This document shows, in pieces, positions 13,891 to 21,828 of a DNA stretch of 29,801 nt. A program made the position numbers and the translations under genes. Each line of letters begins with the position of its first letter. The stretch's first letter is position 1. Under the pieces are notes generated by a model. That model was not told the origin of the DNA. It made no database searches and saw only the letters and a program-made list of their open reading frames with translations. Origin of the DNA: an uncultured Flavobacteriales bacterium (GTDB lineage Bacteria; Bacteroidota; Bacteroidia; Flavobacteriales_E; Vicingaceae); contig CALALS010000168.1 of the NCBI GenBank assembly GCA_937925525.1, forward strand, positions 1 through 29,801. Direction: 5' to 3'.

Positions 13891-15198
13891 ATGTCTATGT
13901 CAATCTTAATTGTATTGGTTTTTATTATTGGTTACTTAGCTATAGCAGGAGAACATGCTATACGCATAAACAAAGCAGCAACAGCTCTTATTACCGGAGG
14001 TATTTGCTGGACTATTGTAGTTTTAGGAAGTTCTACATTTTTTCCGGAAAATGGACAAGAAGTAATTGAACACGCACTTTCACATCATTTAACTGAAATT
14101 GCCAGCATATTATTTTTCCTTATTGGTGCTATGACTATTGTTGAAGTAATTGACGCACATGAAGGATTTAGCATAATTACAGATAAAATAAACACCAAGA
14201 GTTACATAAAGCTACTATGGATTATTGGCTTGATTACTTTCTTCTTTTCTGCTCTTTTGGATAACTTAACTACTGCCATTGTAATGTGTGCTTTGCTGAG
14301 AAAACTCATTAAAGACAATCATATTTTAATGTTGTTTGGAGGAATCGTAATTATTGCTGCCAATGCTGGTGGTGCCTGGTCTCCAATAGGTGATGTTACA
14401 ACCATAATGTTGTGGATTGGCCAACAAATATCTGCCTATAATGTGATAGTTAAATTGTTTATCCCGAGTTTAATATGCGTTCTTTTACCATTAGCATTTA
14501 CTACACTTGTTTTAAAAAGGTTAAACAAAACCATTGAAAAAGAGGGCTTTGGAAATGAGGAAGTATCTCATTTCACTAATTTCGAGCGAAAACTAATTTT
14601 AGCTTTAGGTGTGTGCGGACTTTTATTTGTACCTGTTTTTAAAACTATTACTCACCTTCCTCCATACCTTGGAATGATGATTAGTTTGTCTGTTGTTTGG
14701 ATAATTTCTGAACTTTTACATCGGAAAAAAGATCATGAAAAAATTAAAAATGCAACCATTACAAATGTGATATCACGTATTGACGTGCCAACGGTACTTT
14801 TCTTTTTAGGTATCCTATTGGCCGTAGGAGCTTTACAGACCATTGGACATTTAGGACTATTAGCAAACTGGTTGGATAATACCTTCGGAAATATTTACCT
14901 GATAAATTTAGTTATCGGTGGTTTATCTGCAATTATAGATAACGTTCCTTTAGTTGCTGCAGCAATGGGAATGTATTCTTTGGAAACATACCCACAAGAC
15001 CATTTATTTTGGGAATCTCTTGCGTTTTGTGCAGGAACAGGAGGAAGTATGTTAATTATTGGTTCTGCTGCCGGTGTAGCTGTAATGGGTATTTTAAAAA
15101 TTGATTTTATGTGGTATTTAAAAAATGTAAGCTGGCTTGCTTTAATAGGATATCTTGCAGGAATGGCTGCTTTTGTATTGCAAAATAACCTGTTTTAA
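13891..15198 (+). CDS. nhaD: Na(+)/H(+) antiporter, NhaD type
   Basis: 435 residues with about 11-12 hydrophobic helices. HHLTEIASILFFLIGAMTIVE, FFFSALLDNLTTAIVMCALLRK and IAANAGGAWSPIGDVTTIMLW are strongly conserved NhaD segments; the Asp residues in the latter two are expected in ion translocation. The protein exports Na+ (and Li+) from the cytoplasm in exchange for H+. This suits a marine or saline habitat (inference). The start could be the ATG at 13891 or two codons later. The stop directly abuts the ATG of the TerC gene, so the two are probably translated together. The 5' leader is about 140 nt with hairpin-forming repeats. Confidence 0.93.
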   Translation: MSMSILIVLVFIIGYLAIAGEHAIRINKAATALITGGICWTIVVLGSSTFFPENGQEVIEHALSHHLTEIASILFFLIGAMTIVEVIDAHEGFSIITDKINTKSYIKLLWIIGLITFFFSALLDNLTTAIVMCALLRKLIKDNHILMLFGGIVIIAANAGGAWSPIGDVTTIMLWIGQQISAYNVIVKLFIPSLICVLLPLAFTTLVLKRLNKTIEKEGFGNEEVSHFTNFERKLILALGVCGLLFVPVFKTITHLPPYLGMMISLSVVWIISELLHRKKDHEKIKNATITNVISRIDVPTVLFFLGILLAVGALQTIGHLGLLANWLDNTFGNIYLINLVIGGLSAIIDNVPLVAAAMGMYSLETYPQDHLFWESLAFCAGTGGSMLIIGSAAGVAVMGILKIDFMWYLKNVSWLALIGYLAGMAAFVLQNNLF

Positions 15199-16134
15199 AT
15201 GATTTGGCTATTTTTAATAGTATTTGTATTAATTCTTCTATTTATTGATTTATCTGTTCTTCATAAAAAGGGGGAGATAATTAATAATAAAAGAGCTGCA
15301 TTTGAAACACTTCTTTGGGTTTTAGTTGCTTCGGCTTTTTCATTATTTATTTATTATGGATACCAAAATAATTGGATAAATAACCCAACTAATTTAACTG
15401 CCGAAAAAGCTGTTATAAAATATATTACCGGTTATTTAATTGAGCTGTCATTAAGCATAGATAACTTATTTGTTATTGTAATGATTTTTTCAAGCTTCAA
15501 AATTCCAATGAAATTTCAACACAGAGCTCTTTTTTGGGGAATTCTTGGAGCCATAATACTAAGAGGTATAACCATTGCTTTAGGAGTAACTTTAATTAAT
15601 AAAGTAAGTTGGATTACTTACATATTTGGGTTATTTCTGTTATATACTGCTTTTAAAATGCTAGCAAAAGATGACGATAACAAGCCCTCTAAATTATCTA
15701 CTTACATTAACAAGCTTTTCAAAATTAATCCTGAATTAAATGAAGATAAGTTTTGGGTAGTTAAAAATGGTATTAAAATGGCAACGCCTCTTTTTGGAGC
15801 ATTAGTTTTAATTGAACTAACAGATTTAATTTTTGCATTGGATAGCATACCCGCCATTTTAGCCATAACTTCAGACCCTTTTTTAGTGTTTAGCTCAAAC
15901 ATATTTGCTGTCTTAGGTTTACGCTCAATGTACTTTTTTCTGGCTAATATGCTAGAACGATTTATTTACTTAAAATACAGTGTTTTTGCCATTTTAATAT
16001 TCGTTTCCATAAAGTTAATTGTTATTCACTTTTTTGAATTTCCGGAGTGGTTTTCGTTGACTTTTATATTTGTCTCTCTTGTAATGGGAATTTTAATTTC
16101 CTTAAAAAGAAAAAGTGTTGAAAGTGAAGAATAA
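15199..16134 (+). CDS. TerC family integral membrane protein
   Basis: 311 residues with about 8-9 membrane helices. The two TerC signatures are clear: YLIELSLSIDNLFVIVMIFSSF (residues about 77-98) and LIELTDLIFALDSIPAILAIT (about 205-225), each with paired acidic residues expected to bind a metal ion. HRALFWGILGAIILRG is also conserved. Family members (Alx, MeeF, TerC) export Mn2+ or are linked to metal and tellurite stress. It follows nhaD with no gap. NhaD responds to Na+ and alkaline pH, and Alx in E. coli is induced by alkali, so a joint role in alkaline or cation stress is plausible but unproven. No tellurite genes are nearby. Confidence 0.9.
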   Translation: MIWLFLIVFVLILLFIDLSVLHKKGEIINNKRAAFETLLWVLVASAFSLFIYYGYQNNWINNPTNLTAEKAVIKYITGYLIELSLSIDNLFVIVMIFSSFKIPMKFQHRALFWGILGAIILRGITIALGVTLINKVSWITYIFGLFLLYTAFKMLAKDDDNKPSKLSTYINKLFKINPELNEDKFWVVKNGIKMATPLFGALVLIELTDLIFALDSIPAILAITSDPFLVFSSNIFAVLGLRSMYFFLANMLERFIYLKYSVFAILIFVSIKLIVIHFFEFPEWFSLTFIFVSLVMGILISLKRKSVESEE

Positions 16135-16474
16135 TTGTAAAAAATGGAGTATTATGATTGTTTCAGCTTTAATTGCTGCACTTTTTTCTATTTCAGGCAA
16201 TAATTATTCTATTGAAACAATATCTAGTAATTATTTAAAAGAAGTTAAAGCCTCACAGCATAGCAATTTAACTACTTGCACGTTTGAAAAATACTATTTA
16301 CCTCAATCATCAAGTGAAACTTTTCCTACTCCGACATTTAAGAAAATAGCTCATCAAGAGTTTAAAATTCAATTATTTACACATAGAATTGAGTATGGTT
16401 TTTACTATCAAAAAATAATTTATCATAAACTCAACCCCTCTGAAATAATTTTTCCCACCCACTTTTTTTGGTAA
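16115..16474 (+). CDS. Small uncharacterised membrane-anchored or secreted protein
   Basis: 119 residues, not recognised. A hydrophobic stretch IMIVSALIAALFSISG (residues 13-28) could be a signal peptide or membrane anchor; the rest is polar and aromatic, ending in FPTHFFW. It overlaps the terC 3' end by 20 bp; an in-frame ATG at 16154 gives a shorter form without the overlap and a more ordinary signal peptide. The reading frame is open for its full length and in operon position, but no family motif supports it, so it could be a chance frame. Confidence 0.5.
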   Translation: MLKVKNNCKKWSIMIVSALIAALFSISGNNYSIETISSNYLKEVKASQHSNLTTCTFEKYYLPQSSSETFPTPTFKKIAHQEFKIQLFTHRIEYGFYYQKIIYHKLNPSEIIFPTHFFW

Positions 16475-16499
16475 AATAATTTCCTCTCCTCTCTTTTTA

Positions 16500-16521
16500 A
16501 AACCGAATCAACTTTCGGTTT
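16500..16521 (+). repeat. Stem-loop between the two small genes
   Basis: AAACCGAA and TTCGGTTT form a perfect 8-bp stem with a 6-nt loop. No U-run follows on either strand, so it is at best a weak terminator; an mRNA processing or stabilising hairpin is as likely. Confidence 0.5.
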
Positions 16522-16554
16522 AATCAAACTTATATTATTTAAAAAAAATTAAAC

Positions 16555-17019
16555 ATGGAAATTACAACCACAATAATTGGGGTTATTTTATTAGGATTCT
16601 TTTTTGCTCCAATGTATTATGTAAACAAACGTTCAAAAATTTTAAACACAAAAAAACAATTGAACTTAAAAAAAATGGCCCTTGAAAATGGCTTTACTGT
16701 AGATGATTGTGAAGCATTTGGCGATAAAGCCATTGGTATTGATAAAACCAAATTAGCAATTGTATTTGCATCCGGAAAAGAGCTAAAAGATGAATTTAAA
16801 ATTATTGTCTTAGGCTCTGTAAAAAAATGCAGTCTAAATAAAGTAGCGCGTGTTATGGGGCACACAACCGTTATAGATTTTGTAGGTATTGATTTTTGGT
16901 TAAAAGATAACTCACCAAAAATTACCTTAGAATTATACAATGGTGAAAAAACACTACAACTAAACAGTGAACTACAAATAGCTGAAAAGTGGGTTAAACT
17001 AATCAATCAATTTATTTAG
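16555..17019 (+). CDS. Uncharacterised protein with one N-terminal membrane helix
   Basis: 154 residues. Residues about 5-23 (TTIIGVILLGFFFAPMYYV) form a membrane anchor, followed by a basic stretch (NKRSK) that places the remainder in the cytoplasm. The soluble part is a compact alpha/beta domain with repeated strands such as KLAIVFASGK, FKIIVLGSV and TVIDFVGIDFW, ending in an amphipathic helix (AEKWVKLINQFI). The overall look resembles a PH-like fold, but this is only an impression. No name can be given. A strong terminator follows the stop by 5 bp, so it is the last gene of its transcript. Confidence 0.7.
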   Translation: MEITTTIIGVILLGFFFAPMYYVNKRSKILNTKKQLNLKKMALENGFTVDDCEAFGDKAIGIDKTKLAIVFASGKELKDEFKIIVLGSVKKCSLNKVARVMGHTTVIDFVGIDFWLKDNSPKITLELYNGEKTLQLNSELQIAEKWVKLINQFI

Positions 17020-17024
17020 GTTAA

Positions 17025-17053
17025 ACATCCCTCTCCGGAGGGGTGTTTTTTTT
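17025..17053 (+). terminator. Intrinsic terminator of the plus-strand transcript
   Basis: ACATCCCTC and GAGGGGTGT form a 9-bp stem (one G-T pair) with loop TCCG, followed by eight T residues. It lies just after the uncharacterised 154-residue protein gene. Confidence 0.93.
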
Positions 17054-17057
17054 AATA

Positions 17058-17089
17058 AAAAACCTCCAGGGCTTTACCTGAAGGTTTTT
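17058..17089. terminator. Bidirectional terminator between convergent genes
   Basis: AAAAACCT...AGGTTTTT flank CAGG/CCTG with one C-A mismatch and a 6-nt loop. A-runs and T-runs on both sides let it end transcription from either strand. It lies after the minus-strand small lipoprotein gene and next to the plus-strand terminator. Confidence 0.8.
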
Positions 17090-17120
17090 AAGAATTTACT
17101 TATGTAGTTAAAAAGGGTAC

Positions 17121-17327
17121 TTATTTATTTGAACATGTTACCGGGCCGTATTTTCCCCATTGGTCATTCATGTCTGTCTCTAAGTTTTTATTTGCTTTCT
17201 TTTTGCAAGATTCAGCTACTTTGGTTGCTCCCAAATCATCTGTGTAAGAACATTCTACACATTTTTTACAAGAAGAAAGAGCTAATGTTGCTAAAAACAG
17301 AAAGCCTATTATTTGAATTGTTTTCAT
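17121..17327 (-). CDS. Small Cys-rich lipoprotein
   Basis: 68 residues with signal peptide and lipobox LALSSC (lipid Cys20). Four further cysteines (23, 26, 41 and 65) follow in a 48-residue mature part that begins CKKCVECSYTDD and ends in GPVTCSNK; they could form disulfides in the periplasm or bind metal. No family was recognised. It starts 27 bp after the beta-helix lipoprotein gene and is probably its operon partner. The opposite-strand frame over the same region lacks any protein-like features. Confidence 0.75.
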   Translation of the reverse strand: MKTIQIIGFLFLATLALSSCKKCVECSYTDDLGATKVAESCKKKANKNLETDMNDQWGKYGPVTCSNK

Positions 17328-17354
17328 CGTTTTAATTTTTTCTATTAAGTTATT

Positions 17355-18656
17355 TTAAAGTCCTTTTGTCCATCCGGCTGTCCAGTCTGTTTGTGCAGCT
17401 CCAATATAAGTTCCGGGTAAAAACCATGAACCTAAAGTAGTTGGGTCAGTAGCATTAGCAGATACTGTACCTACATAACCTGTTAAGCTTGGATTAGCAG
17501 TACTATTTGTTGGATCAGTAGAAAACGGAGCACAATCTTTCCAAGCGGTTCCATTGTTATAAGAAATAGAACTTTTCACTAATAATGAACCAGCATTCAT
17601 ATTAACTGTAGTGATTGAATCAGAAACTCTAATTCCATTTTTAGGGAAATTGGCTACGATAGCATTGTAAATTTTTCCTTTGGTTCCTTCTCTTAATCTC
17701 ATACCTGTATTTTCGCCATCACCATCGTCAACTCCTAGGAAAGTTAAGTTTGATAAAGTTGGTTCAGAATAAGGTGTAAGTGAATTGTCATCTCCATTGT
17801 TATCAGCTTCAATTCCTCTGTCACCACCATCAGAGTTTTGTTGTACAATCCAAAATTGTCCGTTTCCTCTCCAGCCGTGTGTCCAGTCAAAAGAGTCATC
17901 ATGATTACCTGAAGATACTGCATATCTTAAACTAACTGTTCCACCAAAAAACTCAAAACCATCATCAGAACCTCTGTAAGCTTGAAGATACTCCAATTTA
18001 GTTCCGCTTCCACAGCCATTAAATGAAAAACCATTTAACTCGTTGTCAGTACCTAAAATTTTTCCGGCATACTCAACTCTAACATATTTTAAAACTCCTG
18101 AGTTATCAGCATCATCAGTACCACCATAAGTTCCGGTACCACCTTCACCTTCTGCAGTTGCTCCGTTGTTAATTCTAGCATATCCGTTTACGATAATACC
18201 ACCCCAATCTCCGGGAGCAGGATTAGCTTTAATAGGTGTAAATATAATTGGGCAAGAAGATGTTCCTTCAGCCATAATTTTACCGCCTTGTTTAATAGAT
18301 AAAAATGGCGTTGTACCATCATCAGCGGCATAAACTTTTGTACAAGGTTCAATTGTTAAAGTTGCTCCGGGACCAACAAATACTCCACCTGAAAGCATCC
18401 AATCTTTAGAAGCAGACATGGTAAAGTCTTCATTAATTGTTCCCTCAATTTGGCTAACCGTTGTACCATTAACCGTTTTATTTGTTATGACAAAAGTTCT
18501 AGAATTTAAGTATTCACAAGAACCGTCATAAACTGTTGCATCAGCATCAAAATTACTTGCACTTGGGTCAGTACATCCTTTTTTCTTTCCACAAGAAGAA
18601 AGAATCACAACTCCCGCAAGCATTGTAAGTGATAAAATTTTTTGTGTTGTTTTCAT
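17355..18656 (-). CDS. Secreted beta-helix-like lipoprotein, partner of the TonB-dependent receptor
   Basis: 433 residues from the ATG at 18656, chosen because MKTTQKILSLTMLAGVVILSSC is a proper lipoprotein signal; the longer frame from 18683 would add nine basic residues and start in the presumed promoter. A short CTDP-type Cys module (GCTDPSASNFDADATVYDGSC) follows the anchor. The main part is rich in Gly, Asn and Asp with repeated short strands (DWGGIIVNGYARI, LKYVRVEYAG, LEYLQAYRGSDDGFEFFGG), like a right-handed beta-helix with acidic, possibly Ca-binding loops. Database entries of this kind are sometimes mislabelled 'multidrug transporter'. It follows the TonB receptor and has its own pho-box-like repeats, which suggests a surface ligand-binding role, perhaps for phosphate-containing compounds (inference). 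Confidence 0.78.
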   Translation of the reverse strand: MKTTQKILSLTMLAGVVILSSCGKKKGCTDPSASNFDADATVYDGSCEYLNSRTFVITNKTVNGTTVSQIEGTINEDFTMSASKDWMLSGGVFVGPGATLTIEPCTKVYAADDGTTPFLSIKQGGKIMAEGTSSCPIIFTPIKANPAPGDWGGIIVNGYARINNGATAEGEGGTGTYGGTDDADNSGVLKYVRVEYAGKILGTDNELNGFSFNGCGSGTKLEYLQAYRGSDDGFEFFGGTVSLRYAVSSGNHDDSFDWTHGWRGNGQFWIVQQNSDGGDRGIEADNNGDDNSLTPYSEPTLSNLTFLGVDDGDGENTGMRLREGTKGKIYNAIVANFPKNGIRVSDSITTVNMNAGSLLVKSSISYNNGTAWKDCAPFSTDPTNSTANPSLTGYVGTVSANATDPTTLGSWFLPGTYIGAAQTDWTAGWTKGL

Positions 18657-18740
18657 TTTTCGTTTCGTTTTATTTTGAGGCAAAGGAATAGTTATTGCAT
18701 TAAGTGGACGTCACCTAAATTTTATGAGTTTGTTGTTTTA

Positions 18741-18769
18741 ATGTAAACTAAATGTTAATCGGGTTAAAA
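18741..18769 (-). promoter_or_regulatory. Pho-box-like 11-bp direct repeats before the lipoprotein gene
   Basis: On the minus strand TTTTAAC (18769-18763), TTAACAT (18758-18752) and TTTACAT (18747-18741) start exactly 11 bp apart with 4-bp spacers. This is the geometry bound by PhoB-type regulators. The first unit overlaps the U-tract of the upstream terminator. A TTCCTTTG sequence (18688-18681) may be the -7 box, though at an unusually long distance. Confidence 0.5.
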
Positions 18770-18799
18770 AGAAAAGCCACTGCTATAATGCAAGTGGCT
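18765..18799 (-). terminator. Intrinsic terminator after the TonB-dependent receptor gene
   Basis: On the minus strand AGCCACT (18799-18793) and AGTGGCT (18781-18775) form a 7-bp stem, followed by TTTTCTTTTT. It lies 21 bp after the receptor stop and before the lipoprotein gene, so the two genes are at least partly separate transcripts. Confidence 0.85.
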
Positions 18800-18820
18800 A
18801 TATCATTCTAAAAACAAAAA

Positions 18821-21649
18821 TTATTTGATGTCTGCTTTTTTATTAAACGGAATATTGTAGGCTACGCTAATTCCAACATCTGTTCCTCTTTTGTAGCTAT
18901 TTATAGCGTCAAAACCCTGAGGTGTTTCTTGCTGTAAGTGAGTAGTTGGGGTTAATATATGTCTAGCTTTTAAAGATACTGTCCAGGTATTGTTAAACTC
19001 TAGAGATAAAACCGCATTCAATGTATTTACAGGTAATTCATACACATCTCCTAATCCAAAAATTCCAACAGAATAAATTCTAGCTCCATAAACATTATAA
19101 GCTAAAGACATATTCATTTTAGTAGTTTTCCCTACAAACTTCTCATAGTTTAAGTCAAAATTAATTAAATAAGGTGATGCGCCTTGTAAAGCTCTTTCAG
19201 TATTCGTTACAACATTTGTAACGGTAGTAGAATCGCCCGACAGATTTACCTGAGAGTAGATATAAGAAGCATTCATTCCTATTGATAAATCTCTAAGAAT
19301 CGGAGTATTTTTAAATAAGCTATCTAATTTCTTTCTTACTTCTAACTCAACACCTGCAACATAAGCTTCGTTCGCATTTTGGAAAGATTGTAACTGACCA
19401 CTGGCAGTGGCTAACATTGTTCTTTCTATTGGATTTTGTAAGTATTTTCCGAAAGCTGTTACTGCAATCAGCTCTCCTATTCTTGGAAAGAACTCATAAC
19501 TTAAATCCGCATTATAGTTAGTTCCGTTAACTAAAGCCGGGTTTCCTCTCGACTTCAACCCTGCAAAAAATTCTACATATTCAAAAGGTGCAACTTCTTT
19601 AAACCCTGGACGTGAAATTGTTTTGCTTCCGGAAAATTTCAAAAAATTATCTTCTTTAAGAGTTATTTTTGATGTCAATACCGGTAAAATATCTACCGAC
19701 TCTAATTTTTCTTTTACAATAAAAATTGGTTGTTGTTGGTCTCTAAATTTAATTTCTTGATAACCTTGTTCTAGTCTGGCTCCGGCATTAATATTCAACC
19801 ATTTGTAGGGATTAAACTCGTTATCTATATAAAGAGCGTTAATCATTAGTAAGGCATTATTCTTTGAAGCCGGGTTTGAAACTTCCTGTACTTTAAACAG
19901 TCCGCTTGCATGGTTTTCATTACTTAGTTGCTCATCAGGGTTTTCAACATTTACAGTTGGGTACTTATTATCTATTAAACTTAAGTCATAAGTAAACTGA
20001 CTAAAATCAAATTCTCTTTGTTTATTTTTTTGTTGTGCACCAACTGTTACAGCCCATCCGGCAGATTCTTCATTTTGAATAATCACACCCTTTACGTGAA
20101 CATCTTTTGTAATTTCTGTTTCATGTAATGAACTAAAAAATCTATGATTTTCTAATCTATCTACCGCATTAAATACATATCCGTTTTCATCGTACAAATA
20201 AACTAATTGTCTTCTATCCGGCTCTTTACTTTTAGCTATATTGCTTGATAAACCCCAGCTAAGCTTAATTCTATTCTTTAGAAATTTATGTTCTCCTGCT
20301 ATTTGATTGGCCATTAAGTTGTTTTGAACAAAAGTGTATCTTCTTGAAAAAATATTTTTTTGATAATCAAAGTGTGTTCCGTCAGTTTCTCTAAAATCAT
20401 CACTAGATACATTTGAGTAAAGAAAATTGTATGAAATTTTATGATTTTTATGAGGTTTGATGAGTAGGTTAGCTAAAGCAGAAGAGCTTGTAGAAACATT
20501 ATATCGGATAAAGTCATAATCTACTTGCCTTCTACTCTGAAGGTTGATGATACGATATGCTCCTTCTTGAATAGAGTTACTGTTGCTATGAGATACTAAG
20601 GCTAAAAACCCAATTCCGGTATTTAAATCTTCTTTATTAAACGTATTAATAAAATTACCTCCTAAAATTTGCACTCCGGAATTAAGAGGTGCTCTGGTAG
20701 TTATAGGGTTTAAATTATTGGCAAAACCTGTTCCGCCATCCTGTTCTTTGTTATAAGAACTATTATAGTTTTCTTCCGCAGCAACCTGACTTGGAATATC
20801 TCTTGTACCATCATCAAAGCCCAAATAATCATATTTACCACCTGAATAAGTTTTAAAAGAAGATAGAAAAGAGCTAGTATTAAATCCACTTGATAATTGA
20901 ACCTGAAACGTAGGTTCTTCAGGGTAATCTTTTGTTTTTATGTCTATTGCCGCTCCTGAAAAGTCTCCGTAAAGTTTTGGTGAATATGATTTATTAACCG
21001 CAATGTTACTTACTACTGATGTAGGAAATATATCTAATGGAATAACTTTTTTGTCAGGGTCAGGTGAAGCTATTGGCATTCCATTTAAGTAAGCTGAATT
21101 ATACCTGTCTCCCATTCCTCTCACGTAAACGTGTTTTGAACCAACAACAGATAATCCCGCTACTTTTGTCAGTCCGGCTGCAACATCTGAAGAACCGGTT
21201 TTAGTTAATTCTTGTGCTCCAATCTGCTGCTGAATACCGCTAATTTCTTTTCTTTCCAATAAAAGCATGTTTTCAGACTGCATGTCTTTTTTTGCCTCAA
21301 CGGTAAAAGCTTCAATATCTATTGCATCTTTTTCAAGGGTAACAGAAAGAGATTTTTGATTTCCGGCCTCAACAACTACAATTTGAGTATCCGGTTTGTA
21401 TCCAATAAATGAAAATACAACATGATACTTTCCGGGTTTTAAAGAAAGATTAAATGCTCCGTCAAAATCAGTTGTGGTTCCGGCATAAGTTTCTAAAACT
21501 ACTACATTTGCAAAAGGAACAGGTTCTTTTGAAGAATTGTTTACCTCATAAACTTTTCCACTTAGTGTTCCCTTACCTTCGTTTTGTGCTGCAAAAGAAG
21601 AACTAAGTACAATTGTCAATAACAGTAATAAACTTACTTTTTTCATCAT
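18821..21649 (-). CDS. TonB-dependent receptor with carboxypeptidase-like N-terminal domain
   Basis: 942 residues. Signal peptide about 1-21; CarboxypepD_reg-like domain about 28-112 (GKVYEVNNSSKEPVPFANVVV...GYKPDTQIVVVEAG); plug domain about 135-245 with VRGMGDRYNSAYLNGMPI and FPTSVVSNIAVNKSYSPKLYGDFSGAAIDIKTK; 22-strand barrel for the remainder, ending SVAYNIPFNKKADIK. It takes up a ligand too large or rare for porins across the outer membrane using TonB energy. It is not a SusC type with SusD partner; the associated lipoprotein is beta-helix-like instead. The gene is divergent from a PhoB-like regulator and preceded by pho-box-like repeats, which points to phosphate-related uptake (inference). 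The second Met is an alternative start. Confidence 0.93.
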   Translation of the reverse strand: MMKKVSLLLLLTIVLSSSFAAQNEGKGTLSGKVYEVNNSSKEPVPFANVVVLETYAGTTTDFDGAFNLSLKPGKYHVVFSFIGYKPDTQIVVVEAGNQKSLSVTLEKDAIDIEAFTVEAKKDMQSENMLLLERKEISGIQQQIGAQELTKTGSSDVAAGLTKVAGLSVVGSKHVYVRGMGDRYNSAYLNGMPIASPDPDKKVIPLDIFPTSVVSNIAVNKSYSPKLYGDFSGAAIDIKTKDYPEEPTFQVQLSSGFNTSSFLSSFKTYSGGKYDYLGFDDGTRDIPSQVAAEENYNSSYNKEQDGGTGFANNLNPITTRAPLNSGVQILGGNFINTFNKEDLNTGIGFLALVSHSNSNSIQEGAYRIINLQSRRQVDYDFIRYNVSTSSSALANLLIKPHKNHKISYNFLYSNVSSDDFRETDGTHFDYQKNIFSRRYTFVQNNLMANQIAGEHKFLKNRIKLSWGLSSNIAKSKEPDRRQLVYLYDENGYVFNAVDRLENHRFFSSLHETEITKDVHVKGVIIQNEESAGWAVTVGAQQKNKQREFDFSQFTYDLSLIDNKYPTVNVENPDEQLSNENHASGLFKVQEVSNPASKNNALLMINALYIDNEFNPYKWLNINAGARLEQGYQEIKFRDQQQPIFIVKEKLESVDILPVLTSKITLKEDNFLKFSGSKTISRPGFKEVAPFEYVEFFAGLKSRGNPALVNGTNYNADLSYEFFPRIGELIAVTAFGKYLQNPIERTMLATASGQLQSFQNANEAYVAGVELEVRKKLDSLFKNTPILRDLSIGMNASYIYSQVNLSGDSTTVTNVVTNTERALQGASPYLINFDLNYEKFVGKTTKMNMSLAYNVYGARIYSVGIFGLGDVYELPVNTLNAVLSLEFNNTWTVSLKARHILTPTTHLQQETPQGFDAINSYKRGTDVGISVAYNIPFNKKADIK

Positions 21650-21691
21650 CTATATTTTATAGTGCAAAAGACGGCTATTAACTTAACCATA

Positions 21692-21709
21692 GTGTTATTA
21701 GGGTGTTAA
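21692..21709 (-). promoter_or_regulatory. Pho-box-like direct repeat before the TonB receptor gene
   Basis: On the minus strand TTAACAC (21709-21703) and ATAACAC (21698-21692) are 11 bp apart with a 4-bp spacer. A degenerate GTCTTTTG (21672-21665) lies 19 bp downstream as a possible -7 element. The site resembles those before the lipoprotein and regulator genes. Confidence 0.5.
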
Positions 21710-21746
21710 CCTAAGATTAATTTTTACAGATTAAATCCGTGAATAT

Positions 21747-21764
21747 TTAACATTGCGTTAACAT
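21747..21764 (+). promoter_or_regulatory. Pho-box-like perfect direct repeat before the response regulator
   Basis: TTAACAT (21747-21753) is repeated exactly at 21758-21764 with spacer TGCG, an 11-bp period. It is the cleanest of the three sites and faces the PhoB-like gene, as expected for autoregulation. Confidence 0.55.
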
Positions 21765-21794
21765 GGTCGTAATAGCCCGTTGGTATTGAGGTTT

Positions 21795-21802
21795 TACATT
21801 TG
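21795..21802 (+). promoter_or_regulatory. -7 box of the response-regulator promoter
   Basis: TACATTTG matches TAnnTTTG 26 bp before the ATG. No TTG lies at the -33 distance, which would fit a promoter needing an activator at the upstream direct repeat. Confidence 0.5.
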
Positions 21803-21828
21803 CCAAAAGAATTTTTGATATAAGAATA

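Noticed and set aside
16617..17006. 129-codon minus-strand frame opposite the 154-residue protein
   Set aside because: The plus-strand gene has a membrane anchor, a sensible start and a terminator just behind it; the reverse frame is Ser/Phe-rich noise.
17129..17335. 68-codon plus-strand frame opposite the small lipoprotein
   Set aside because: The minus-strand frame has a lipobox and operon position; the plus-strand one begins right after two terminators and lacks a promoter.
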